The position numbers were made by a program, and so were the translations under genes. From contig JAIPBM010000013.1 of assembly GCA_021739695.1 (NCBI GenBank), forward strand, positions 42,791 to 106,790: 64,000 bases of DNA. Reading direction: 5' to 3'. The notes beneath the pieces are model-generated. The model searched no databases. It was not told the origin of the DNA and was given only the letters and a program-made list of their open reading frames with translations. Of the stretch, positions 37,235 through 46,378 are shown piece after piece. Source of the stretch: Flavobacteriales bacterium. GTDB lineage: Bacteria; Bacteroidota; Bacteroidia; UBA10329. The stretch's first letter is position 1, and each line of letters starts with the position of its first letter.

Positions 37235-38479
37235 ATGAAGCAATTTCTACTTACAATTTTATCGATAACCCTGATTTCCAGCCTTCAGGCACAGGAGAAA
37301 AAAGTACTGTTCATCGGAGTTGATGGCGTACGTTCTGACGCATTGCAGCAGGCCAACACACCAACGTGGGACAGCCTCACTTCTGTTGGACTTTACACTT
37401 ACACATCTTGGCACGTGGACATAACGGTCAGCGGACCTTCTTGGTCTAATATGTTGACGGGTGTTTGGAGCGACAAGCATGGCGTGACAAACAACAGCTA
37501 CACAGGAAGTCATTTCAACGATTATCCATACTTCGTTACACGTGCTAAAGAACATATTCCAACGTTGAAAGCCGTTGAGATTTCGAGTTGGACACCCATG
37601 TGTGATGTTTCTATTGGAGGTGCTGTGTACAACAACGGATGGGATGCTTCGATCAATCCTCCAACGGATGATGCCGTGGAAGCGGTGGCCTTGACACAAT
37701 TGCTCGACCCGGATCTAGATGTACTCTTCATCCATATTGATGACGTGGACGCACAGGGACATGGAAATGGATTCAGCCCAACAGTTGCTCCTTACATGGC
37801 CCAAATTGAATACATCGATGGGCAGATCAGAAGAATTTTGAATGGATTGAAAAACCGGTCCAATTATGCCAATGAAGATTGGTTGGTGCTAATGACCACA
37901 GATCATGGTGGAATTGGAACAGGTCATGGTGGACCTACACGTGCAGAGCGCGAAATATGGTGGGTAGCTGCAGGACCGAGTGTCCCGCATGCACAAATAA
38001 CCGTTGACCTTCCGACATCCGTACTTGGTGAGTACACAATAGATTTAAACCCAGACCCTGCTGATTACAGAGATGCTCCACTTTTGGTGGATATAGGTGT
38101 AACAGCTCTAGATCACTTACTTGGACCAGAAGGAGTTGATCCCGAAACGGTAACTGAATGGGATCTTGATGGGCAATCTTGGTTGGGTTACAGCACATAT
38201 GTTGAGGAAACTGAAAATGCTGATTTCGATTTCGGAATTTACCCAAACCCTAACGAAGGTCTGTTCACGTTGCTTGTCGGCAATGAAGTTGACCTGGGAG
38301 ATTTCAATTGGTCAATTATCGATGTCTCTGGAAAAGTGATTCGTACAGGTGCTGAAAAACGTTCGGTAGGAATGCAGAATCTGCTGCCAATGGATATTAC
38401 AGGCCTAAACTCCGGTATTTATTCGCTAAGAATATCCGATAACTCAAAGGTTTCAACTCGTAGAATCATAAAGAAATAG
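37235..38479 (+). CDS. Secreted NPP-type alkaline phosphatase / phosphodiesterase with T9SS domain
   Basis: 414 aa with signal peptide MKQFLLTILSITLISSLQAQ. The alkaline phosphatase superfamily fold (nucleotide pyrophosphatase/phosphodiesterase branch) is shown by VLFIGVDGVRSD (metal-binding Asp30), the nucleophile region VSGPSWSNMLTGVWSDKHG (Ser66 or Ser69 replacing the usual Thr), HIDDVDAQGHGNGF and MTTDHGGIGTGHGG. The C-terminal ~75 residues form a T9SS sorting domain (FGIYPNPNEGLFTLLV to STRRIIKK). It should be secreted and cleave phosphodiesters or monoesters. It follows the TonB receptor and precedes a GH28-like gene; a hairpin terminator lies after it. Confidence 0.85.
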   Translation: MKQFLLTILSITLISSLQAQEKKVLFIGVDGVRSDALQQANTPTWDSLTSVGLYTYTSWHVDITVSGPSWSNMLTGVWSDKHGVTNNSYTGSHFNDYPYFVTRAKEHIPTLKAVEISSWTPMCDVSIGGAVYNNGWDASINPPTDDAVEAVALTQLLDPDLDVLFIHIDDVDAQGHGNGFSPTVAPYMAQIEYIDGQIRRILNGLKNRSNYANEDWLVLMTTDHGGIGTGHGGPTRAEREIWWVAAGPSVPHAQITVDLPTSVLGEYTIDLNPDPADYRDAPLLVDIGVTALDHLLGPEGVDPETVTEWDLDGQSWLGYSTYVEETENADFDFGIYPNPNEGLFTLLVGNEVDLGDFNWSIIDVSGKVIRTGAEKRSVGMQNLLPMDITGLNSGIYSLRISDNSKVSTRRIIKK

Positions 38480-38524
38480 ATTACAAACGGTAATTTTTCG
38501 GTCGTAGAAAAGTCGTTGTAATTG

Positions 38525-38554
38525 GCGCAGGTAGCATTGGGGAGCTTCCTGCGC
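38525..38554 (+). terminator. Hairpin terminator after the phosphodiesterase gene
   Basis: Stem GCGCAGGTAGC (38525-38535) / GCTTCCTGCGC (38544-38554) with one T-T mismatch and an 8-base loop, followed by TTTC and an AT-rich stretch. It lies 46 bases after the stop, so the next gene probably has its own promoter. Confidence 0.55.
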
Positions 38555-38597
38555 TTTCTATATTTAACCTATCCTAGAAACCGAAATTATTTCAAAG

Positions 38598-40214
38598 ATG
38601 AAGTTAATTCCTCTCTCCTTTATGTCCATCCTACTTTCATCCAGCCTTGTCGGTCAAACATATCTTGTGTCAGACTACGGTGCCATTGGAGATGGATCAA
38701 CCATCAATACAGCGTCTATTCAGGCAGCTATTGACGATTGCAACGCAAATGGTGGTGGCGAAGTGGTCATCGCTGGGGGCAATTTTCTGAGCGGAACCAT
38801 CTGGTTGAAAGATGGGGTGAATTTGCGCGTTGATGCAGGGGCTGAATTGCGTGGAAGTAACTCCATTTCCGATTATCCCGACATCACCCCACAGATTCCA
38901 ACGTACGTGAACAACTACACTCGGAAAGCGCTCATCTATGCCGAAGGTCAGTCGCATATTGGAATTTCAGGTGAAGGAAGGATTGATGGACAAGGAAGCT
39001 CTTTCATCGGAATAGATGAACGCCCGTTCGGAATTCGGTTTGTTTCCTGTCAGAATGTGACTTTGGAAATATCTGAACTCAGGAATTCTGGTTTTTGGAT
39101 GATGAATCTGTTGGATGTAGACACCTTGGTCATTCGGAACATGGAGATTTTCAATCATGGAAATAGCAACAACGATGGCTTGAGTTTGGATGGTTGTAGA
39201 AACGTACTCATCGAAGATTGCACGGTTGATAGCAACAACGACCCGATAGTTCTGAAGACCACAAGTCCAGCTGAATGTGAAAATATTGAGATCCGAAATT
39301 GTACTGTGGCCACCTGGTCGCGCGCCATCAAGATCGGAACCGAAACACATTCAGGCTTTCGGAATATTCACATCCACGATATTGCCGTGGTTTGGAGTTC
39401 GTTGGCAATTCCTCTGTTCGGCATTGGTGTGGCCTCTTGCGGCATCAATCTGGCCATTGTAGATGGAGGCTTCATGGAAGACGTTACTGTTGAAAACATC
39501 ACGATGGAAGGAGTAAACACGGCCCTTTTTATCCGACTTGGAAACCGAGGGCATGTTTGGGAAGATGGGCTTCCCGCACCACCTGTAGGCTATTTGAGAA
39601 ATGTAGTCTTACGGAACATAACGGCTGTTCAGGAAAGCAACACTACGTCTAGCATCACTGGCATACCAGGTCATTATGCTGAGAATATCACGCTCGAAAA
39701 CATCGACATCGAATTCCCAGGAGGTCAAAGCGACCTTGGGACGGGTTATGTGGTTCCTGAAAACGAAGGTGAAAAACCTGAAAGCTCCATTTTTGGTGAT
39801 CTGCTGCCGTCCTATGGGTTATACATCAGGCATGTGGATGCCATCGAAATGTCTGATGTCTGTTTCAGATGGCAAAATGCCGATCAACGACCGGGACTTA
39901 TGATGGAAGACGTCCTTAATTCAGCAAATTACACGATGATCTCTGAGAATGATGGCGGCTGTGTCACCATTAGTTCTGGGGTTTCAGAGGAAGCTTTTCA
40001 CCGCCATGTTTGGGTGGACGAAACTGGAATGATGCACGCATCGATTGGCCAAAGCCAAATGTCCGATCTTCAAATCTATGATACGCTCGGTCAGAAAGTT
40101 GAAACTGTTAAAGATGTCAGTGAACTGACCGATCTCTCATGGCTTCCTGCTGGGATTTACGTGGCAGATCTCGGAATTGGAGATGATCAGTTTCAATTCA
40201 AATTTGTAAGGTGA
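38598..40214 (+). CDS. GH28-like right-handed beta-helix protein with T9SS domain
   Basis: 538 aa with signal peptide (MKLIPLSFMSILLSSSLVGQ). Residues ~22-400 resemble polygalacturonase-type beta-helices: VSDYGAIGDGSTINTASIQA, GGGEVVIAGGNFLSGTIWL, GISGEGRIDGQG, NSNNDGLSLDGCRNV. Compared with classical GH28, NTD reads NND (191-193), the DD pair reads ND (214-215) and the GHG block reads SRA (AIKIGTE context, ~242-248). The usual galacturonan hydrolysis is therefore doubtful and another glycosidic linkage or binding only is possible. The C-terminal ~80 residues end in a T9SS-like sorting domain (LQIYDTLGQKVETV, AGIYVADLGIG). It probably acts on an extracellular polysaccharide. Confidence 0.75.
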   Translation: MKLIPLSFMSILLSSSLVGQTYLVSDYGAIGDGSTINTASIQAAIDDCNANGGGEVVIAGGNFLSGTIWLKDGVNLRVDAGAELRGSNSISDYPDITPQIPTYVNNYTRKALIYAEGQSHIGISGEGRIDGQGSSFIGIDERPFGIRFVSCQNVTLEISELRNSGFWMMNLLDVDTLVIRNMEIFNHGNSNNDGLSLDGCRNVLIEDCTVDSNNDPIVLKTTSPAECENIEIRNCTVATWSRAIKIGTETHSGFRNIHIHDIAVVWSSLAIPLFGIGVASCGINLAIVDGGFMEDVTVENITMEGVNTALFIRLGNRGHVWEDGLPAPPVGYLRNVVLRNITAVQESNTTSSITGIPGHYAENITLENIDIEFPGGQSDLGTGYVVPENEGEKPESSIFGDLLPSYGLYIRHVDAIEMSDVCFRWQNADQRPGLMMEDVLNSANYTMISENDGGCVTISSGVSEEAFHRHVWVDETGMMHASIGQSQMSDLQIYDTLGQKVETVKDVSELTDLSWLPAGIYVADLGIGDDQFQFKFVR

Positions 40215-40294
40215 ACCCTCAGCGCACCAGCAAACCACCACGCTTCTTTCCAAGCTTTCCTGGTTGCAGAAACAAGGAATTTGTCACATGAACA

Positions 40295-40873
40295 TCAGTT
40301 CCTAAGCTTGGGAATTGAATGGATGACTTTCTGGATCTTCTTTTCCAACTCTTCCATACTTCTATCCTTAACGCGGTCAATACGGTGCACCCTTACTGGT
40401 TTAATGCCGCAAAAATTCATCGTAGCATTCTTTATCATACCGAGATCGCTATTGCCATACATCAGACAGATCCAAATCGTGGGAGCATCTGAAGTGCGGA
40501 TTATCTCTCCCGATCTTCCCTTCAGAAGTTTGTCCCACATCGGGTCGTTCTTGTGATACTTAAAAGCAAACCCCGGAACCAATGTTCGATCTAAAAATCC
40601 CTTGAATAAGGCAGGAACAGAGCCCCACCACATCGGATAAACCACAACCCAATGATCACACCATAACAGGTTTTCTTGCGCCTGGGCCAGGTCTGGTTCT
40701 AATGCTTGTATTTCCTTGTACCCCTTATGCAGAATCGGGTCAAATTTCAAATCTCCAACCTTTTGAAACCGCACTTCGTGCCCTAATTCCTGAGCCTTTT
40801 GGCAGTAAGCGTGCGCAATCGCTCCGTTATAGGAAGCAGAATCTGGATGTCCTAAAAGCAAATAGATTTTCAT
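40295..40873 (-). CDS. Flavodoxin-fold NAD(P)H oxidoreductase
   Basis: 192 aa of the NQO1/KefF/MdaB-like family: N-terminal FMN/FAD-binding MKIYLLLGHPDSASYNGAIA, WVVVYPMWWGSVPALFKGFL and DRTLVPGFAFKYH. The family reduces quinones or similar electrophiles by two electrons. It lies 11 bases after the glycerophosphodiesterase gene on the same strand, at the end of a run that begins with a TonB receptor. A role in phosphoester use is not obvious, and read-through grouping is possible. Confidence 0.82.
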   Translation of the reverse strand: MKIYLLLGHPDSASYNGAIAHAYCQKAQELGHEVRFQKVGDLKFDPILHKGYKEIQALEPDLAQAQENLLWCDHWVVVYPMWWGSVPALFKGFLDRTLVPGFAFKYHKNDPMWDKLLKGRSGEIIRTSDAPTIWICLMYGNSDLGMIKNATMNFCGIKPVRVHRIDRVKDRSMEELEKKIQKVIHSIPKLRN

Positions 40874-40884
40874 GGTGGTCTGTC

Positions 40885-41652
40885 CTAGTTCGCGCGAAGA
40901 ACCTCAAAGTAAATTTCTGGCCGATCAATGTTGATCAGCTCCACGCCATCTGTTCTCAGCACCTGCCCGAAATAAGTTTCGTCTTCCTTGCTGCCGTAAA
41001 GCATTATTCGAAGATTGTGTTTTTTACAGGCCGCTATGAATTCGGCAGTCACATTTCCAATACCGCATTCGATGATCTGCGGATGATACGTTTTCACAGC
41101 GGCCTCCACTTCCTCCACAGAACCCGCATTCACCTTCAGCGGTAGTTCGGCCGATAGCTTTCGAAACATTTTCATCCACTTTTTGCTGCCCGACCAGAAG
41201 AAACAGTCGTTTTCCATACCTGTTTCCTTCACAAGCGCAATGAGCTGGGCTGGGTTGGCATCCTTCACATCGAAATATACCTTGGCCTTGCCTTTTATCC
41301 AGTTCAAGTATTCGCGCAATTTGGGAACTGGTTCTCCTTTGAATTCCTTCCCGAACCAACTTCCAGCATCCAATTTATCAATCTCAGCACTTGTCATGGA
41401 GCCTAAAAGTCCTGAACCATCGGTGGTGCGATTTACCGTTGGGTCATGCATGATATACAACACGCCATCGTTACTGGTTCGCACGTCAATTTCCACATAA
41501 TGTGCGCCCAATTTGATGGCCGCTTCGGCAGAGGCCTTCGTATTCTCAGGCGCCAAATGGTTGGCTCCGCGATGGACCACGACCTCGATCTGGGCTGTTG
41601 CGGAAAGCGTTACAAAGAGAAAAGGGAAAAACGAAAAAGGTATTCTCATCAA
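40885..41652 (-). CDS. Periplasmic glycerophosphodiester phosphodiesterase
   Basis: 255 aa with signal peptide MMRIPFSFFPFLFVTLSATAQ. GDPD-family TIM barrel motifs are intact: HRGANHLAPENTKAS (catalytic His and Glu), YVEIDVRTSNDG, HDPTVNRTTDG (second catalytic His), and KVYFDVKDANPAQ. It hydrolyses glycerophosphodiesters (for example glycerophosphocholine) to glycerol-3-phosphate and an alcohol. Its start overlaps the stop of the upstream metallophosphoesterase (4 bases), so the two are coupled. A plausible division of labour is that the diesterase releases glycerol phosphate and the metallophosphoesterase removes phosphate. Confidence 0.9.
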   Translation of the reverse strand: MMRIPFSFFPFLFVTLSATAQIEVVVHRGANHLAPENTKASAEAAIKLGAHYVEIDVRTSNDGVLYIMHDPTVNRTTDGSGLLGSMTSAEIDKLDAGSWFGKEFKGEPVPKLREYLNWIKGKAKVYFDVKDANPAQLIALVKETGMENDCFFWSGSKKWMKMFRKLSAELPLKVNAGSVEEVEAAVKTYHPQIIECGIGNVTAEFIAACKKHNLRIMLYGSKEDETYFGQVLRTDGVELINIDRPEIYFEVLRAN

Positions 41653-43553
41653 TGCGAAAGTTGAAATGGTGTGAATGGCCTACGGTCGCCATCCACTAGA
41701 TAGCCCGCGCGGAGCATTTGTCCGTGATGATGGTCGAAATACTCGATTTTCAAAGCGTGTTTTCCCTTATCGAGAATGATATCTCCGTATTGCCAAAAGG
41801 CTCCGTGGTCACCATCATTGTCTACAACCAATTGCCCATCGATGTAGAGTTTGGAACCGTCATCCGAACGGGTGAAGAAGCGATACGTTCGGCTTTCGTC
41901 CAGTTCCACCAAACCATCCAAAACCAAGCCCCACAGATCTTCCTTCGAGTTATTGCATTCGGTTTCATTTACGGTCTGCTGAACGCCCGTTTTCTTGGCT
42001 TTTAGTTTGCTGAAATCGGGCAGTTTTTCGAGGTCATCAGCAAATTCGTAGTAGCTGAAATTCAATCCACGTTCAGTCTTAGTGGTTATCGCTGGAAGCG
42101 GATCCATCTGCTTCAGGCTGCGTGTAACAATTCGGCTGGCGCGATTGTCAGCCGTGTAAGCTCGCGCTTTCAATTCGGTCGTCTTTTTCAGTTTGAACGG
42201 GCCGACATATTCCGTTGACTTCTGTGTCGGTTCGTTTCCATCCAAGGTGTAATAAATTGCGTAATCCTTTTCCAACGCTTGCATACTCACGTTCGCTTCA
42301 TCACCAAAAACCATTTTATCGACATCGATCATGGGCGGAGGCGGTTGCAACATGCGATTTGTGATTCCTTTCTCTTCCGGTTTTTCTAGCTGAAAAGTGT
42401 CAAACAAATGGCCTTCGTGGTCGATGGCTTTGAACACCAAGGTTCTATCGAAAATGGCGAACGTAGTGTAGTGATGATCAGCAAATACCTTGTGCGAGAA
42501 CCACGAACGGTTCGGGTCGAAATCCTCCAAGCCACCACCTGCACCACCCGAGTTGATATAAACAACTCCATTCTTCATATTGACCCGATTTTCAAACAAC
42601 GGCCACGAACGCTCATAAACGTGTGTGTGTCCGAAGAGGCAGAAATCCACACCATATTTCTCATACAAAGGCACCAGATTAATGGTCTTTGTGGTGTAAG
42701 TGGAAGCACCAATGTAGGTGTCACCTTGATCGTTTTCTTCCGAAGAATAAGGCGGATGATGATGTACCACGATCTTCCAAGTAGCATCGCTCTTGGCCAA
42801 TTGCCACTCCAACCAATCGTATTGTTCTGAGCCTTCCGAAACGTCTTTGTTGCTATCGATCATGAAGAAATCGGTGTTGCCATAACGGAACTTGTAATAG
42901 TATTCTGGTGCAGGGTTGGCCATGTACTGGTAGTAGTAGTCGTCATCCTGCTCGTGGTTGCCGATAACGGTGAACATCGGGTAGCGGCTCATCACGATGT
43001 TTCCCGGAGCGAAGAACTCGTTCACCCATTGGTCCTTGATGGAACCCACATCCACAATATCGCCCGCATTCACCACAAAGCTGGGGCGCTCCGAGAACAC
43101 GCGTTCGGCCACCTTTTTCCAGGCCCAGGGCGTATCGCGGTTCTGTTGCGTATCGCCAATAAAGGCGAACATGAACGCGCTATCGTCATTCACCGTGGTC
43201 TTGAACGTGGAAACCGGACTCACAATTTCCTTCCCTGACTTAAACCTCGATTTGACACGATACACATATTTCGTCTCCACTTTCAAATTATCTAGCACCA
43301 CTTCGTGCATCAACCTTTCATCTGTGAGTTCAATTTTCTGTGAGAGATTTGGCTCTTTCGCCTTTGGAAGTGCTTCGCCATACTCTACAATCGTTGTTGC
43401 TTCAGAGGTAGTTTCCCACAGCACAGTCATGCTGTTCTTAGTTGACCATTGCAGATAAGGATTGATTAAAAAACTATCTACGGCAGTCTTTTGCTGTGCC
43501 ATTATAGGCAGGAAGAATAGGCAGAGAATGAGAGAAAAAAGGGAGTTTTTCAT
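41649..43553 (-). CDS. Metallophosphoesterase with chitobiase-like and PA14-like C-terminal domains
   Basis: 634 aa with signal peptide MKNSLFSLILCLFFLPIMAQ. A fibronectin-like N-terminal domain (NPYLQWSTKNSMTVLWETTS) precedes a calcineurin-like domain with GDTQQN, GDIVDVG, GNHEQDD, HHHPPYSS and GHTHVYERSW. A beta-sandwich of the chitobiase C-terminal kind (YAIYYTLDGNEPTQKSTEYV) leads to a PA14-like module (TYRFFTRSDDGSKLYIDGQL, AGYLVDGDRRP), which in other proteins binds carbohydrate. No T9SS sorting domain is seen, so it is probably periplasmic. The extra modules suggest a sugar-linked phosphoester substrate. It lies 9 bases after a TonB receptor gene and overlaps the glycerophosphodiesterase. 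Confidence 0.85.
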   Translation of the reverse strand: MKNSLFSLILCLFFLPIMAQQKTAVDSFLINPYLQWSTKNSMTVLWETTSEATTIVEYGEALPKAKEPNLSQKIELTDERLMHEVVLDNLKVETKYVYRVKSRFKSGKEIVSPVSTFKTTVNDDSAFMFAFIGDTQQNRDTPWAWKKVAERVFSERPSFVVNAGDIVDVGSIKDQWVNEFFAPGNIVMSRYPMFTVIGNHEQDDDYYYQYMANPAPEYYYKFRYGNTDFFMIDSNKDVSEGSEQYDWLEWQLAKSDATWKIVVHHHPPYSSEENDQGDTYIGASTYTTKTINLVPLYEKYGVDFCLFGHTHVYERSWPLFENRVNMKNGVVYINSGGAGGGLEDFDPNRSWFSHKVFADHHYTTFAIFDRTLVFKAIDHEGHLFDTFQLEKPEEKGITNRMLQPPPPMIDVDKMVFGDEANVSMQALEKDYAIYYTLDGNEPTQKSTEYVGPFKLKKTTELKARAYTADNRASRIVTRSLKQMDPLPAITTKTERGLNFSYYEFADDLEKLPDFSKLKAKKTGVQQTVNETECNNSKEDLWGLVLDGLVELDESRTYRFFTRSDDGSKLYIDGQLVVDNDGDHGAFWQYGDIILDKGKHALKIEYFDHHHGQMLRAGYLVDGDRRPFTPFQLSH

Positions 43554-43562
43554 TATTTGGAA

Positions 43563-45983
43563 TTAGATTCTAACCTGCAGTTGCAACGTGAAATTACGAT
43601 TCGGCTCAGGCATGCTTGGTCGGGTTGAGTAGTATCGGTTGGCAACGTTTTTAATAATGAACCCTGCTTTCAATTTGCTGCTGATCTTGTAGCCAAATCG
43701 TACATCAAACACCCAATCGCCTTTTTGGTGTTGCTCTCCGTAGCGATCAAATGAAGCAAAATCTCCCGAAAGGAAGCCCACAGCAAGTCCGAAGGTTTGC
43801 GGAATGACTTCTGGGTAACTTCCATAATAGAAAGAGAACCCTGTGGTGATGTTCTTCCAATTAATGGCAAGATCTCCTACAAACAAATGCCGTGATCGGA
43901 ATTGTAGAATCTGACCTTTACGTTCATCAGGAACCCTTCGGCCCAGATCAGCGAACATCATTTCGAGGTATTTTCCCACACTGGTTCCAAACGAATCAAC
44001 GTTCACCGGATAGGTATAGGTATATCCTAAAGATGGAACGATCTCGAAATCACCGATCTTCCCGCTTCCATTCAGCCCCACTTCAAAGCCTCCAACTCGT
44101 GCGTTTTCTACATTGCTAGGGTACAGCCCAATGAACAAGGAATCATTCTGAAATAGCTCTGGATTGGTGGCTGAACTGACGAAACGATACTCAACGAACT
44201 GTTTATATTGTTGCCAGAAGAATGCGGCATCAATCCCAGCTTTGAAATTCAATATCTGAAACCCTTGGGTAATACCAAATTCCAGGTTCCAACCTTTTTC
44301 TGGTTGAAGTTGTGGATTGGCTATGATGCGAAGCGTGTTGAATAGGTCGTTTGTGATGTACCGTTCACCCACACTCGGCAATCTGTACGATTGACCGAAA
44401 GAGGTTCTGAAAAAACTTGCTCGACCAAACTTGAGATTTAAACCTGTTCGGAACACAGGTAACCCCGATTCGAAAATATCTTCCACCCCAAGAACCTCAT
44501 ACCTCACACCACCAATAAGCGACAATGCTCTCAGCGTGTCTGAGTTGCCAGATTTTGTTCTATCAGCCCTTCTAACTGCCCCACCATCGGCCCAGATGAG
44601 TTTATACTCTCCTTGAAGGTATGCTGCTGCCGAATACGTTTCCCTCAATCCAGGATAAAGGTTACTGGACGAAATGCCGAAGGTTGCAGGTGCTCCTGTT
44701 GTAAGAATTACGCGGTGCTCAGGTCGTTTTACCATCAATCGGTTCTTATTCCAACCCCAGTTCTTTTGATATTGGTAATTCTCTATGAATTGGTTGGAAA
44801 TGGCATCAGGGTCGTCATCGTTCCCGAAGCGATGGATGTATAACCAGCGGAAATCAGCACTGTGCCTGTTTCCTAGCGAATCGACCAAGTGAAGATGCGG
44901 GTCAAGGTTCATCGTCATATAGCGGTCATCAGAGCCATCTGCAACACGGAAAGCATTCGTGTCCAAATCCTGCGCTAGAAAAAACCGTTCGTTCTGTTCG
45001 AACATGAGCGTATAATTGAGCCCATAGTTAAGCCCTTTTTTCTTTTTATGATGAATACGGGTTTTAATACTGACCCGTCCGCGTAATTCATCGTTTTCCT
45101 CCAAATAGCTCTGGTGACGATAGATGTTCGTGCCAACCACCACATCAGCTCTACCCACCTTTTGATCGTAGAGGTAACTCAGACCCATGGCTCCGCGGGT
45201 AGAAAACTTTGTCCACCACTGTTGACTTTTGATGGGAGTGCGGTCATAAACGGTTCCGAACGTCACAATCTCGTGCGATGCTTTCTCTGATTTTGGCCAA
45301 GCCGTTAGAACGTTCACCACCCCATTTAGTGCTGAAGACCCGTAAACCACGCTTGCCGAGCCTTTGATCACCTCAATCTGTTCGGTATTCTCGGTCGGAG
45401 CAAACTTTAGTTTGGCATCTCCAAGATCAGCGCTCATCACGCTCATTCCATCCACCAGAACTGCCGTTCTAGATCCAACGCCATAAGAGTAGGAACTACC
45501 TCCCCGAATACTGACCTGGCCGTCCTGAACCAGCACACCTGACGTTTTGCTAATGGCCTGTCCGACATCCGTAGCATTTCGATCTCTAAGATTATCTCCA
45601 CTGACCACACCTGCCGAAACTGTTTCCTCCTCAATTTTTGTTTCATACTGGCTTGCCGAAATGATCACAGTCTGATGTTGATGTGATTCTGAGCTGAGAC
45701 TCATGTCCAATTTAATCGTGAGGCCGTCTTCTACATCTACTTCCTTGAACTTAGCCTCGTAGCCAATGAATGAGAATTTGATCTTGTGCTTTCCCGAAGG
45801 GAGATTCAATCTGTATTTACCTTCAACATCAGTGCTAACTCCTGCTGATTCAAACACCACTGTGGCACCGATCAGTGACTCACCTGTTTCTGCATCAGTT
45901 ATTTTCCCAATGATTGTTCCTTCCTGAGCCCAAATGAGGGTAGAGAATAGAATGCTGATGGATATACTTAGAAAATGCTTCAT
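43563..45983 (-). CDS. TonB-dependent receptor heading a phosphoesterase operon
   Basis: 806 aa from ATG 45983, chosen because it starts the signal peptide MKHFLSISISILFSTLIWAQ; seven extra codons precede it in frame. Carboxypeptidase-regulatory-like domain: GTIIGKITDAETGESLIGAT. The plug reads ETVSAGVVSGDNLRDRNATD, VSIRGGSSYSYGVGSRTAVL and VDGMSVMSADLGDAKLKF (about 115-225), of the classic siderophore/vitamin-receptor type. The barrel ends in RNFTLQLQVRI. It is followed within 9 bases by a metallophosphoesterase and then a glycerophosphodiesterase, so it likely imports phosphate-containing or phosphate-freed organic molecules. A large imperfect inverted repeat lies upstream. Confidence 0.88.
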   Translation of the reverse strand: MKHFLSISISILFSTLIWAQEGTIIGKITDAETGESLIGATVVFESAGVSTDVEGKYRLNLPSGKHKIKFSFIGYEAKFKEVDVEDGLTIKLDMSLSSESHQHQTVIISASQYETKIEEETVSAGVVSGDNLRDRNATDVGQAISKTSGVLVQDGQVSIRGGSSYSYGVGSRTAVLVDGMSVMSADLGDAKLKFAPTENTEQIEVIKGSASVVYGSSALNGVVNVLTAWPKSEKASHEIVTFGTVYDRTPIKSQQWWTKFSTRGAMGLSYLYDQKVGRADVVVGTNIYRHQSYLEENDELRGRVSIKTRIHHKKKKGLNYGLNYTLMFEQNERFFLAQDLDTNAFRVADGSDDRYMTMNLDPHLHLVDSLGNRHSADFRWLYIHRFGNDDDPDAISNQFIENYQYQKNWGWNKNRLMVKRPEHRVILTTGAPATFGISSSNLYPGLRETYSAAAYLQGEYKLIWADGGAVRRADRTKSGNSDTLRALSLIGGVRYEVLGVEDIFESGLPVFRTGLNLKFGRASFFRTSFGQSYRLPSVGERYITNDLFNTLRIIANPQLQPEKGWNLEFGITQGFQILNFKAGIDAAFFWQQYKQFVEYRFVSSATNPELFQNDSLFIGLYPSNVENARVGGFEVGLNGSGKIGDFEIVPSLGYTYTYPVNVDSFGTSVGKYLEMMFADLGRRVPDERKGQILQFRSRHLFVGDLAINWKNITTGFSFYYGSYPEVIPQTFGLAVGFLSGDFASFDRYGEQHQKGDWVFDVRFGYKISSKLKAGFIIKNVANRYYSTRPSMPEPNRNFTLQLQVRI

Positions 45984-46052
45984 GTTTTTTTTCGAAGCGT
46001 CCAAAATATCTTCCGAGTATTGCCCTGTGTTTAGCCAAATGTTAAATCGAGC

Positions 46053-46118
46053 AACTAGTTGGAGCTAATCAGTAACAGATAATTAGCATTCAATGAAACA
46101 ACTGATCATTAGCTAGTT
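46053..46118. promoter_or_regulatory. Imperfect inverted repeat between divergent genes
   Basis: AACTAG (46053-46058) pairs with CTAGTT (46113-46118). Inside them CTAAT-CAGT pairs with ACTGATCATTAG with gaps, and GCTAAT/ATTAGC forms a second inner pair. It lies 70 bases upstream of the TonB receptor start and just before the small gene at 46132. Either an operator or a leader hairpin is possible. Confidence 0.3.
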
Positions 46119-46131
46119 ATATATTGGAGTC

Positions 46132-46347
46132 ATGGAAATAGGGTCATATTTCAGACGTAGAATTGATCGCCTTACTTGGCATACAAATCCACTATGTCCG
46201 AAATGGCCTCTCAAGGATTTTGTGGAAGACGCTCCGAAAGGACCGATGGCAAATCATATGATCTGCCCGAAATGCAATGAACTTGGCGCCATGCTGAAAG
46301 ATAATGGAGAAACGGACGGTACGAAAGGGTTCAAACATTTGAATTGA
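46132..46347 (+). CDS. Small hypothetical protein with cysteine pairs
   Basis: A 71-codon frame beginning MEIGSYFRRRIDRLTWHTNP. It has CPKW and, 30 residues later, CPKC, with His residues around them, so a zinc-binding mini-domain is conceivable. It ends 31 bases before the EEP-family gene on the same strand. No family recognised; it could be spurious, but frame length, ATG and position favour a gene. Confidence 0.45.
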   Translation: MEIGSYFRRRIDRLTWHTNPLCPKWPLKDFVEDAPKGPMANHMICPKCNELGAMLKDNGETDGTKGFKHLN

Positions 46348-46378
46348 ACCTGTTTGTGCATTTCCATTTTAGGTTTTC

